The position numbers and the translations under genes are program-made. Source: Leuctra nigra (Eukaryota > Arthropoda > Insecta > Plecoptera > Leuctridae). Taken from it: a stretch of 64,000 bases of DNA. Positions 37,414-48,653 of this stretch are shown piece by piece (position 1 is the first letter of the stretch; the number at the start of each line of letters is the position of its first letter). The notes under the pieces were generated by a model, which made no database searches, was not told the origin of the DNA, and saw nothing but the letters and a program-made list of their open reading frames with translations. The stretch is from contig OW203764.1 in the NCBI GenBank assembly GCA_934045905.1, positions 38,375,434 to 38,439,433 of the forward strand, written 5' to 3'.

Positions 37414-38288
37414 CTAGGAAAACGCTCTGAGTAACGCGTTGATGAGCGAGCACGGATACGCGGAACACCTCGAACCGAAATTATCTCTATCGAAAATATC
37501 ATTAAAAGCCAATAAATCTTGAATTTCGTCAGACTTGAATAAAAATCTCTAAATATTCCTAAAATGTTAGTATCAACCCTTATGATTGAACTGTTCCTTG
37601 TTAATATTCAAAAATCACAGGATCTCTTAAAAAAATATACCTGGGACCACTCAAATCATATGATATTAGTGTGTACACAATATCAGATCAATCTGTTGAA
37701 CGGTCATTATTAGTTTCATTTCGTTTGAAACTTTCTGCTCTAACTACCTTGCCTTGAACTGAAGATTCGAAGTCGCCGTGAATTTGACAGCCAACACGCA
37801 AAATGTCACTAAAATTACAAAACCTTTTGAAAATAACTACAGATTTGACTGAAAATTGGCAAAAATACCTTAAATGTTGGTACCAATGACCATGCAAAGT
37901 TTTTAGTTGATCGGTCAATCGGTTCTAGTTTAAATTTCAAAAATCACAGGAAAAATGGTTTAAAATTTGAACCAATGGGTGGATTTGGCTGAAATTTATT
38001 ATGATTGGGTACAATGTTGGTTGCAATGTCTTTGCTTAATTTCAAATTGATCAAACCAACCAATCGAAAGATAATTTTTTTTAAATTTGCACCAATCAGG
38101 GGATTTCAAAAAAATTAGGGTCTGCAACAATCAGAAATGTTACGTACTTGTGTGCAAAATTTCAGCTCGATCGAAGAAAAACTCTGACCTGTATATCGTC
38201 AGTAACAGAAAAAAAAAAAAAAAAAAAAAAAAAAAACAGAGGTCCGTGCCAAAAGAGCCAAAAGGAGACGCTCGCTTCGCTCCCTCAA
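37414..38288 (-). mobile_element. Fam-1 Helitron-like element, full length, inside Fam-2 copy d
   Basis: Runs CTAGGAAAACGCTCTGAG to GCTTCGCTCCCTCAA. Left flank GAAGATAACTA and right flank TTATGTATTTATTAC align with the uninterrupted GAAGATAACTATTGTATATTTATTAC in paralog e (about 41250). Read on its own strand this is insertion between A and T with no duplication, as for Helitrons. Confidence 0.85.
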
Positions 38289-38819
38289 TTATGTATTTAT
38301 TACAAACATAGGCAACAAGTTTCATCGCGACATATTCAAATAGAAAATATTTTACAGAAGGTATATATAAGATGTAATTGAAAGATGTGTCCCTATTATT
38401 CTAAAAATTCTAAATGACGGATGTAAATAAATGACATGCTTATGAATAGAAACATTTCTTTCAAAAAACGATGCGCCAAGTCCTTTTGTAAAGTATTTCT
38501 CGGTTTTTATTCTTTTATTTCAAAAATACGATTAAATATTTGGAAATGTCATTGACTTGGCTCCTTTTTTGATATCACTCCTTTTCGGTGTTGATTTTTT
38601 TTAAAGTAAAGAGACTTGGCTGCCTTTTTTACACGGAGTGTCTTTTTCTGGGATATACTTATTTTGTTAGTTTATTCATACAGCTTGTAGCACATGTCGG
38701 AGCAAGGATTAATTTCTTAAAAAAATACGCCTCAACCGATTTGGTTACTAAGAAAAGTTGCGTTTGGTATAAGCTTAAAATGATTATACAAGAAGAATAG
38801 CTTTAGTTTCGTTCAGCCG

Positions 38820-39330
38820 TTTTCGATTTATGACGTCACTTCCGGTTTTGAAAAAGCGGCCGAAAATAATGTCGTCTTGAATTCATAATTATAAGTCGTA
38901 CATAATTGCATAATTTGGTTGCAATCGGTACAGCCGTTTTCGATATATGACGTCACTTCCGGCTTTAACAACGGCGGCCGAAAATAATGTCTTCTTTATT
39001 CATAATTATTAGTCCTACATATTTCCAAAATTTGGTTGCAATTGGTACAGCCGTTTTCAATATATGACGACACTTCCGGTTTTAACAATGGCGGCCGAAA
39101 ATAATGTAGTCTTGAATTCATAATCATATGTCCTACATATTTACATAATTTAGTTGAATTCGGTAAAGCCGTTATCGATATATGACGTCACTTCCGGTTT
39201 TAACAATGGCGGCCGAAAATAATGTCGTCTTGAATTCATAATTATTAGTCCTACATATTTCCAAAATTTGGTTGCAATCGGTAAAGCCATTTTCGATATA
39301 TGACGTCACTTCCGGTTTTAAAAATGGCGG
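38820..39330 (+). repeat. Tandem ~120-bp ETS-like/CRE/YY1-like units in copy d
   Basis: Complementary form TGACGTCACTTCCGGTTTTAACAATGGCGGCCG recurs at about 38831, 38949, 39184 and 39302, with a mutated unit (GACGACACTTCC) near 39067. Unit order and spacing are the same as in 4450-5500. Confidence 0.9.
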
Positions 39331-40142
39331 CCGAGAACACTGCAACCTTGATTTTATAATTATTTTCAAAGTACGTTTACTAATATCTATTTAAAAGTAT
39401 AAAGTTGTCAATTTAGTTCCATTTAGCATATTTATGACGTCATTTAGCATATCTATGACGTCATTTCCGGTATAGGTAATAAGAAATCAACCTAGTTGAT
39501 ACTTCATGAACGACCATCTGAATTCATAATCCCTATATTTCCGTAAAATCGGTCATGCCATTTGTAATATATGATGTCACTTCCGGTTTCATTTAGTGGT
39601 TCCTGCCGCCATTTCCGGTACCGTTAATTTGTTTATTCATTTTTCAAAATTGATTTTTCAAATAAATTGCAGAATGAATACGCAGGAGCAAGTTCTGTTG
39701 CAATTGGTACAGGCGTTTTAGATATATGACGTCACTTCCGGTTTCAGGAATGGCGGCCGAGTACACTGCAACCTTGAATTTATAATTTGTATTGTCTATG
39801 TTACAATGTAAGTTAATTATGTATGTATTTTAAGTATAATTTGTTGAAATAAGATAAATATTGCGTTCCGGTTACTTCCGGTTAGGAAAATAAGATTTTT
39901 TTTTTTTTTTATTGACAATTTATATAGATGACCATCTAAATCGAATGGCGCTAATTTCGTTCTAATCGGTCTAGACGTTTTTGAGATATGACGTCACTTC
40001 CGGTTTAAAAATGGCGGCACAAAAATTCACAAGATACAAGGTATCATCAGACGCCAAAAGTGCATATGTGGTAAAAATTTCAGGTTGATCGGTTCAGCCG
40101 TTTAGGCTGTGGCGGTGATAGCAACTTTTTCGGGAATCATCT

Positions 40143-40218
40143 GAAGAAGAAGAAGAAGAAGAAGAAGAAGAAGCAGAAGCAGAAGCAGAAGCAGAAGCAG
40201 AAGCAGAAGCAGAAGCAG
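40143..40218. repeat. (GAA)n(GCAGAA)n microsatellite in Fam-2 copy d
   Basis: About ten GAA/AGA triplets followed by about eight GCAGAA hexamers. The same position holds different trinucleotide tracts in copies b, c, e and g. Confidence 0.95.
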
Positions 40219-41739
40219 ATGAAAGCGGTGTAATTTCACGATTTTCACTGCCCTCTAGGTCGTAAACGGCATGACTGGTTGTTGCCGCGTGATGTATATG
40301 CTGTCAGGTGGGCCATAGCTCAAAATTAAGACATTTCACAACAATGAGAGATTTTCCATTGTTGAGATCCAGTAGGCCGAAAATGCTATGTTGTTGCTTA
40401 CAGTAAAAGTAGTTGGTCTGTCCTCAGTTTATATAGGCATTAACGGTATGTTGAGTGACTGTGAGTGTACGGTACGACTTGGCTGAGTGGAGCGACCGCT
40501 CCACTAGATGAATGGGGAAGGATAAATCCCAGAAAAAAACACTCCGTGTAAAAAAGGCATCCAAGTCTCTTTACTTAAAAAAAAATCAACACCGAAAAGG
40601 AGTGATATCAAAAAAGGAGCCAAGTCAATGACATTTCCAAATATTTAATCGTATCTTTGAAATAAAAGTATAAACACCGAGAAATACTTTACAAAAGGAC
40701 TTGGCGCATCGTTTTTTTAAAGACATCATTCTATCCTAAAAGTGGAAAGATTATTAACAAGTAGGTACATATTCCTCTTTTTATTTGAGCCAGTATCTAT
40801 GAATCAAGCTACTTTTGGTAATGGCTATTTTATAATTTTGTAATGGCGATAGAAGAAAGATGTCATGCTGTAATAGAAGTAATAATAAGGGAGGTAGAAT
40901 TAAATAACAAGGAAGTGGGCTCATATAAATTCTTATAGCACTGTTAATATGGTGATATTAGAAGGATATCTTTTCATAATTTGATCATGACTGAGGGAAA
41001 TCATGAAAAGTTGTCAAATAATTACTAACTATTTATAGAACACTATTATATTATGGAAGTATATTATTATGGTATATATTATACCATTATATGATATATA
41101 TTATTATGGTTTTAATAGTTGTTCAATGTGACTTCACTGTGTACTTTGTGAAATGTATTGTTATAAAATGTGGATTAATAGAAATGTATTTCATTGTGAG
41201 AAGGTATAACGCATGAGACTTATTTATGTTGACCACGAAACAATAATATGAAGATAACTATTGTATATTTATTACAAATATAGGCAACAAGTTTCATCGC
41301 GTACATATTCAAATAGAAAATATTTTACAGTAGGTATGTAGGTATAATATGTAATTGAAAGTTGTGTCCCTATTATTCTAAAAATTCTAAATTACGGTTG
41401 TATATAAATGGCATATGCTTATGAATAGAAAAATGTCTTTAAAAAAACGATGCGCCAAGTCCTTTTGTAAAGTATTTCTCGGTGTTTATACTTTTATTTC
41501 AAAGATACGATTAAATATTTGAAAATGTCATTGACTTGGCTCCTTTTTTGATATCACTCCTTTTCGGTGTTGATTTTTTTTTAAGTAAAGAGACTTGGCT
41601 GCCTTTTTTACACGGAGTGTTTTTTTCTGGGATATCACTTCTTTTGTTAGTTTATTCATACAGCTTGTAGCACATGTCCGAGCAAGGACTAATTTCTTTA
41701 AAAAAATACGCCTCAACCGATTAGGATAGGTACTAAGAA

Positions 41740-42400
41740 ATTACAATCGGTCCAGCCGTTTTCGATATATTATAACGTCCCTTCCGGTTTTGAAATGGCG
41801 GCCGAAATTAATGTCGTCTTGAATTCATAATTATTAGTCCTACAAAATTGCATAATTTGATTGCAATCGGTACAGCCGTTTTCGATATATTATAACGTCC
41901 CTTCCGGTTTTGAAATGGCGGCCGAAAATAATGTCGTCTTGAATTCATAATTATTAGTCATACTATTTCCAAAATTTGGTTGCAATCGGTACAGCCGCTT
42001 TCGATAATGACGTCACTTCGGTTTTAACAATGGCGGCCGAAAATAATGTCGTCTTTAATTCATAATTATTAGTCCTACACATTTCCAAAATTTGGTTGCA
42101 ATTGGTACAGCCGTTTTCGATATATGACGTCACTTCCGGTTTTGACAATGGCGGCCGAAAATAATGTCGTCTTTATTTCATAATTATATTAGTCCGACAT
42201 AATTCTAAAATTTGGTTGCAATCGGTACAGCCGTTTTCGATATATGACGTCACTTCCGGTTTTAACAATGGCGGCCGAAATTAATGTCGTATTGAATTCA
42301 TAATTATAAGTCCTACACAATTCCAAAATTTAGTTGCAATCGGTACAGCCGTTTTCGTTATATGACGTCACTTCCGGTTTTAGAAAATGGCGGCCGAGAG
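41740..42400 (+). repeat. Tandem ~120-bp ETS-like/CRE/YY1-like units in copy e
   Basis: Six units ending CTTCCGGTTTTGACAATGGCGGCCG-type. The first two share a variant TATTATAACGTCCCTTCCGG in which the CRE palindrome is lost, so these two arose from each other by duplication. Later units (near 42125, 42245 and 42361) keep TGACGTCACTTCCGG. Confidence 0.9.
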
Positions 42401-43172
42401 CACTGCAACCTTGAATTTATAATTATTTACAATGTATGTTTACTAAATTTCTATTTAAAAGTATAAAGTGGTGAATTTAGTGTCCTTTAGAATATTAATG
42501 ACGTCATTTAGCATTTTTATGACGTCATTTCCGGTATAGGTAATAAGAAAACAATTTAGTTTTATCTAGTTGATACTTCATGAATGACCTTCTGAATTCA
42601 ATAGCGCTAATTTCCGTCAAATCGCTCATGCCGTTTTCAATATATGACGTCACTTCCGGTTTCATTTAGTGGTTCCTGCCGCCATTTCCGGTACCGTTAA
42701 TTTGTATATTCATTTATCCCAATTGATTTTTCAAATAGATTGCAGAATGAATATACAGGAGCTAGTTCAGTGGCAATCGGTACAGGCGTTTTCGATGTAT
42801 GACGTCACTTCCGGTTTCAGGAATGGCGGCCGAGAACACTGTGTATTGAAATTATAATTTTGTATTGTCTTTGTTACAATGTAAGATAATGATATGTGTA
42901 TTTAAATGATAATTTGATGAAATAAGCTAAATATTGCAAATTTATGACGCCACTTCCGGTTTAGAATATAGGAAAATTATATTTTTAAGTAACATACTTC
43001 ATATAAATGACCATCTAAATCGAATGGCGCTAATTTCGTTCTAATCGGTCTAGCCGTTTTTCATATATGACGTCACTTCCGGTTTAAAAATGGCGGCACA
43101 AAAAATCACAAGAGGCAAGGTATCATCAGACGCCAAAAGTGCATACGTGGTAAAAATTTCAGGTTGATCGGT

Positions 43173-43457
43173 TCAGCCGTTTAGGCTGTGGCGGTGATAG
43201 CAACGTTTCCTGATATCATCATCATCATCATCATCATCTTCAGAATCAGAAAGTGATGTAATTTCACTGTTTTCTCGGTCCTCTAGCGCGCAAATGGCAT
43301 AACCTATTGTTCCCAAATTTGGTATATGTAGTGTGGTGGGCCATAGCTCGAAATTAAGATATTTCGCAACAATGTGAGATTTACCAATTTTGAGATCCAG
43401 TAGGCCGAAAATGCCATGTTGTTGCTTACAGTAAAAGTAGTTGGTCTGCTCCTCAGT
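43173..43457 (-). other. Small reading frame in Fam-2 (95 codons in copy e), possibly a captured exon
   Basis: The frame reads FYCKQQHGIFGLLDLKIGKS, later LNFELWPTTLHIPNLGTIGY, an acidic tract SDSEDDDDDDDD, and ends RHSLNG-stop. No in-frame ATG precedes it (a TAA lies just upstream). The same frame is open in copies b (5982-6233), c (22747-23016) and g (55955-56116 plus 62708-62845); copy d has one TGA. I recognise no domain. It could be a remnant of a captured host exon or of an ancestral element gene, or chance. Confidence 0.35.
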
Positions 43458-43537
43458 TTATATAGGCATTTACGGTATGTTGAGATACTGTGAGTGCACG
43501 GTACGACTTGGCTGTGTGGAGCGACCGCTCCACTAGA

Positions 43538-44049
43538 TCATGCATGTCTAGTTTTCTGAACTCGGACTTCATAGTATTGAGTTGAAATTTGAATGTAAAT
43601 TATCATCACATAGCGTTTATAATTTAGCAACAAATTTGGAACAGGGATGACCAAGTCTTTTATATCTCAGGCAGTTTGTTGTATCTTGCTTGACAATACG
43701 TAGAGCAGTAAATAGTGTTGTTTAATACGTTGTGTTGTCTGGGCGCAGACTTCCCCGGGCAGGCACGGAAACAAAATGCGTTAGACAACAATGTTACTAT
43801 TTCGTGGCCATCATCATCCAAACATTGTTATATTTAAGGCTTAAATCACTAGAAGCTGTTGTTGATTTATCCCTGACGCTATCCAGAACAAAGTCAATGC
43901 TCAGTGGTCCGGATTGTGACTTGAACGTAGGGCTGCTCTGGTTAGACAAACTATCAGTATAATTACATTTAAGACTTTTATTCAATAACAAACTCAAAGT
44001 TTACATGGCACTTCCATCAAGCTGTATTTAATTAATTGCCAAAACTTAA
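43538..44049. other. Interval without recognised genes
   Basis: AT-rich; no motif or element end was seen apart from the flank of copy e. Confidence 0.4.
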
Positions 44050-44290
44050 TATTCCAATGACCATGCAAGTTTTAAAGTTGATCGTGCGAACAGCTACATT
44101 GCTAATTTTCAACGATTCACAGGAATTTATAAAAAAAAATAAGCATTTTTTTGTGACCGCTCTTATGATATTAGTGCATGTGCAAAATTATTATTGATTG
44201 GTTGAACGGTATGACCTGGGCAGGGCAGACAAAACCAAACAAAAACACAGAGAAAGTTCCATAAGAATTCCACAGAGAAGCTCGCTTATT
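44050..44290 (-). mobile_element. Fam-1 fragment, decayed
   Basis: CCATGCAAGTTTTAAAGTTGATCG, then CACAGGAATTTAT, and the terminal ACAGAGAAGCTCGCTTA resemble the minus-oriented Fam-1 body and 5' end. A similar remnant lies at about 50850-51005 (CTCTACGCTCGCGCTTAA). Confidence 0.45.
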
Positions 44291-45569
44291 AATTTTCAAC
44301 TGTGGCTTACCTTTTATTTGTTGGCAATAATCTCAGCCAATAATAAGTTTACCTATACTTAAGTACAACCTCTCATTGATTGACATAACGAAAAAATTAA
44401 CACACAGTCCTGACATCTAGAGTTAGTTTAATATGCAGAGAATTGATACTTGTAACTAACCCTCGAGGAAATCCCTTATGCATGGAGCTAACTGTTAATA
44501 TGTCATTTGAATTGTTAACTTCGCCGATGCCAACTCGGGTCGAGTGGTCGTGTCGGTCAGATGCTCTGTCTCTCTCACCTCTCTCATTGTTCCTCTTGTG
44601 TTTCTCTCACATTCACACCACGTTCTTTATTGGCCATTACACATATACCGCGGCTTCGGCGCTCATTTGCTGCAGGACTTTACTGACGAGCGCGCTTGAA
44701 CTTTCTTCAGAGGCTCCGTGGAGCTATTTCACATTCATTGCCAACTTCTCTCCGTTAATAAAACCTCGACGAAAATAAAATACACTTTGCAGCTCTTCTC
44801 GTAAAGCCTTTTGCAATTGAAGATGAATTTATAACGTGGTCTATCAAATGCACTGCGAATGCACTACTGGATTGCGTTTTGTGGAAGAAGGGTCAGCGGA
44901 ATAAAAAGTTATGAGCTAGGATTTTAGCAAGCGTAATAATTACAAAATAAGGCTGTGCCCTACCGGTCCGGTTCCGAGCAACCAAACTGAGTAGACAAAA
45001 TATATTATGGAATAGGAAATAACGAAATATTTACCATTTATTATTTAGCCATTCACATAAAGTGGCTTTGCATTTTGCATTTTTTTCTATGAGCTAATCA
45101 CAAGTAAGCCGCGAGGTGTTTCTGGACATTGTGATTGGTTACAAGAAACAAAAACGCTAACTCAGATCTAGTCGGGCGATAGCTCGACGCTGCCAAGCAC
45201 CGTCTTTACGAGGTCTACTTTTAATAAACGGCGAGCTTACTTCCACAGACTTATACAGCAACGGCTTAAGTGGTGATTTCGGGGTATCGGCTCGCATAGA
45301 CGCAGTTTGAAATGGAAGTTAAAAACCATGGTTATCGGGTATATTTAGCCACCTGACAACACCTACCAAATTTCAAAGGGCTGCGATCATCCCTTCAGGG
45401 TGAAAATTGGGCCTGAATCATATTAAAATCACACTTTCAGCTAGTTAGTTAGTTAGTTAGTTAGTAAGTTAGGGGGTTAGTTACTGCCCACGTCTCTACG
45501 ATTGCTCTCGTCTACAGGTCGCATCTTTCAGTCTAGAGAGTTGAAATTTGGCAGAATCATAGACATAAC
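44291..45569. other. Interval without recognised genes; (TTAG)n at 45443-45482
   Basis: The interval 44500-44770 is less AT-rich and contains pyrimidine tracts, but no credible exon was found. The TTAG tract is a short microsatellite. Confidence 0.4.
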
Positions 45570-46316
45570 CATAGGCGTGCGCACGGGGGGGCCGGGGGGG
45601 CCTTGGCCCCCCCTAATGGGTCAGCCTCAACTAAAAAATTATAAAATGTGGTCCTCATAGTGTCAAAATTGTGTTTTAAATGGGTTTAAACAAAAAAATC
45701 TCCCTGCGGGGCAGACTAGAGTTGCTCAAATCACTGGACTCAAGTACTGGGTTGATCAAAAACACATAATTTTGGAAAACAATGCCTATAAAGTACCTTC
45801 TAAGAACACGATTTTTCATGAATTCCTAGGTTTTCCCATAAAAATGTATTTTTAATATGCCTCAAAATTGCTCTAATATGATGTATGACCTTCAGATAAT
45901 ATTTTCTCGGGGGCTTCGCCCCCGAACACCCTACCATATCAATTTATATTTTTATGTCGTGAAAAAATTAAGATTTGGGAACAAAATGCACCTTAAAACG
46001 TCTCAAATTCATTTTGAAGTGCCCAAAATACTAAAACGCTCTGCCGGACCAGGTTTTTTTCTCCTGCTCACCTTATTGTAGTGAAAAGGTGTGTAAAATT
46101 AAAAAAAAATAAAGAAAATGCTCCTCAGAAAGTCTCAAAATTGATTTCAAGGTGTCAAAAAACCGAAAAACGCCCTGCGGGGCAAGGTGGGAGGCGCGCC
46201 CCCCACACCCCCCTTAACCCGTGGCATTATTTTCCCTTGGACTTTACCCCCCTATCACTTATCCTGCCGGCGCCCATGGTGGCCCCCCCTAATGATTTCT
46301 CTTGCGCACGCCTATG
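45570..46316. mobile_element. Non-autonomous hAT-type element (747 bp)
   Basis: TIRs CATAGGCGTGCGCA and TGCGCACGCCTATG are flanked by a perfect 8-bp duplication GACATAAC (45562-45569 and 46317-46324), the hAT hallmark. The ends carry G and C runs, and the interior repeats CTGCGGGGCA and CACC-type segments seen also in 11618-12572. It encodes no transposase. Confidence 0.92.
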
Positions 46317-46589
46317 GACATAACTCCTCGTGCTCTCTTTTGCAAAAATCGATGAAAAATTTTAACCGGAAGTGAAGTTATTACAATTTTAAATTTTAAA
46401 TTTTATAAAAGTCAAACGGGTCCATCTAGAGTTATGAAAATTGGCAACATTAAAGACAATACATTGCTAGACACTCCACTTCAAGAAAAACCAAACATTT
46501 CTCACCGGAAGAAGTGAAATTATCAATATTTATGTTCCGCTCTTCCTCTTTGAGGTAGAACACAGCTGTTGCAGACAATGTTCGTCTCA

Positions 46590-46668
46590 CTAGCGCATTC
46601 ACTGTAGGCAAGTGATTGTACGATTGTGTTCCTGGTGGTCGTGAGTTCGATTCCACGAAGGGCTAATT
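46590..46668 (+). ncRNA. tRNA-related segment (possible SINE head)
   Basis: GAGTTCGATTCCACG near 46642-46656 is a good B-box, and CACTAGCGCATTCACTG upstream is a weak A-box, but the spacing is long and no cloverleaf is evident. A T/A-rich tail follows. A decayed tRNA-derived SINE is the best guess. Confidence 0.3.
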
Positions 46669-47886
46669 TTTTTATTTTTTTTATTTACTTCCTTCATTTT
46701 GGCGTTCAAGGTTAAGTGTACAAAATGATAATCCGATATGCATTCAACGCTTACTTATGGATTATTACTTACTATATGGATTATAATAATTATTTGACAA
46801 TACACGTTAAAAGTTGCTATATTAAAACAATTCGTGGTCAAAACAGAATTTTGGGGGCTCGCAGTTACTAAACTAGAAAAAGGCTCAATTAGGCGTTCAA
46901 AACTTTTAAATTGTCAAAATGAAATATCAAATACCAAACTTACTTGGGAACTATAGCGTTAGTTACAATTAGCCCTCATGTGACGCAAACAAAATTCAAT
47001 ACTTCGGACAAGCGATGCTAAAAAATTAAAAATATCCAATCAAGAAAGAAATTTGTGTCCGAATTTCCACTGCACACTTGAGTTTTCAATCTATTTATAG
47101 ATTCGTAACAAACGCTATTGGAAGAATACCGAAACCGTTTGATTGACAAAATGTTATTGTTGGCATTTTACAGACGAAATGTTACCTTATAGCCAGTACA
47201 AATGAAACGATCGATAGTTTTTAATTTTGGCAGAATAAAGATAACATATTGCTTTACACAACACTTGAAAACAAATCGAAACAATTGTATCGTAACAGAA
47301 GTTGTTGATAACAACTAAATTGTTAGATTTTCAACGCTACAAATAAAACGGTTCGATCGAGAGTTTTGATATGACCATCCAAATACCTAGGTACTCGTCT
47401 TCTGACAAATTGTAGACTCTTCGACCGACCGACTGATGATGACCTTGTTGCCTTGATTTGATCTGACATTGCGTTGTATGTACTCGGCGGCAATAAATCA
47501 GACGGCTTTCGTCTTTGCTATTGAAAGGTTCTCTGTTTACGAAACACAGCATTTTGCATTCCAAAACCATCCGGATTTTATTTAAATTTGTTGTAAGCAT
47601 CTGGAAGCTTTTACGCTTTTGTGATATATAAAAGTGAACTAGGAAGAATGAAAAAAAAAACGTTATTCACATGACTCAAAGAAGTGAACTTTTAACAATT
47701 TAAAAGTTGAGATAACTCAAATTCAACCAAAAGAGATTGACCCTTTCGTTATACTAACTTTGGAACTATTGGAAGAAAAACAGAAAACTTTAGACAAGAA
47801 GTGACGTTGTTGGCGTTAACAATGTAATGATAGGTAACACTTAATGATCAATGAAAGCTGCTATAAACTTTTACCCCATATGACAT
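46669..47886. other. AT-rich interval, no gene seen
   Basis: Contains scattered CGATCGAnAGTTTT-type motifs like those in Fam-1 bodies, and nothing coding. Confidence 0.4.
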
Positions 47887-48653
47887 GCTGTACAAAAACA
47901 AAAACTTGTAAAAAAAACTGCCAAGCACCTTCCCACTTAAAACAATTGAGATCTAAAAGAAGGGCCAAGCAATAATATATTGTTTAAACATTTTCGCACT
48001 TAAAATTCGTGAAATCATTTCGCCCAGCTACTGCCGCCAAGCACAACACTATAAACCTAACGTTGTGTCCAAATTTGAAGAATAAAATCTAAGTGCACCA
48101 TCATTGTAAGCTTTAAAAAAATTATAAAATTAAAAAACGACTTAAAAAATAAATTTAAAATTGAAATTAAAAAAAATTAAAAAAAAAAAAAATAAAGCTT
48201 GGCGCATTGAATTTGCACCGACCGTAGATTCTTCTATCTTCTTCCTACTTTCTGTCTTTCTTCGGCTCCTTTATCGTCATATTCTTTCTTTCGTCGTCTC
48301 CTTTGTCGTCATCTTATTCTTATGTTGCCTTCTTCTTGACACAATGCGCACAGCTTTATTTTTAATTTTTTTAATTTCGATTTTAAATTTATTTTTAAGT
48401 CGTTTTTAATTTTTATAATTTTTTTAAAGTTTACAATGATGGTGCACTTAGATTTTATTCTTCAAATTTGGACACAACGTTAGGTTTATAGTGTTGTGCT
48501 TGGCGGCAGTAACTGGGCGAAATGATTACACGAATTTTAAGTGCGAAAATGTTTAAACAATATATTGTTGCTTGGCCCTTCTTTTAGATCTCAATTGTTT
48601 TAAGTGGGAAGGTGCTCGGCAGTTTTTTTACAAGTTTTTGTTTTTGTACAGCT
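47887..48653. mobile_element. Long foldback element, distant relative of the Fam-2 5' foldback
   Basis: GCTGTACAAAAACAAAAACT at the left is the complement of the right end, and the arms (about 47887-48180 and 48355-48653) remain complementary over nearly 300 bp. Each arm has GCCAAGCA words in the positions where the Fam-2 foldback has GCCAAGTC, and the centre has CTTGGCGCATTG compared with CTTGGCGCATCG. No coding sequence. Confidence 0.7.

Larger units (their letters stand above)
36709..40508 (+). mobile_element. Fam-2 Helitron-like element, copy d (full length, with Fam-1 insertion)
   Basis: The 5' end is CCCAGAAAAAAACACTCCGTG after TTACAA. Foldback arms are at 36720-36905 and 38460-38650. 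A Fam-1 copy (37414-38288) is inserted in the loop. CRE-bearing units run 38820-39330, with related segments to 40010. A (GAA)n(GCAGAA)n tract lies at 40143-40218. The 3' end is CGGTACGACTTGGCTGAGTGGAGCGACCGCTCCACTAGA at 40508, followed by T. Without the insertion it would be about 2.9 kb, like copy e. Confidence 0.85.
40528..43537 (+). mobile_element. Fam-2 Helitron-like element, copy e (intact reference copy, 3.0 kb)
   Basis: CCCAGAAAAAAACACTCCGTG starts 19 bp after the end of copy d. Foldback arms are at 40535-40730 and 41430-41635, with an AT-rich loop of about 700 bp. Units with CRE palindromes run 41760-42400, with more at 42490-43090. The small reading frame is on the minus strand at 43457-43173. 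The 3' hairpin GTGGAGCG-AC-CGCTCCAC with TAGA ends at 43537, followed by T. It serves as the empty-site reference for insertions in copies a and d. Confidence 0.88.

Noticed and set aside
40535..41635. The CACTCCGTG foldback as an independent TIR transposon
   Set aside because: In the copies seen one flank is always the Fam-2 body, so it is the 5' end of a larger element.
45443..45482. (TTAG)n tract as interstitial telomere repeat
   Set aside because: The insect telomere unit is TTAGG; this is a four-base microsatellite.
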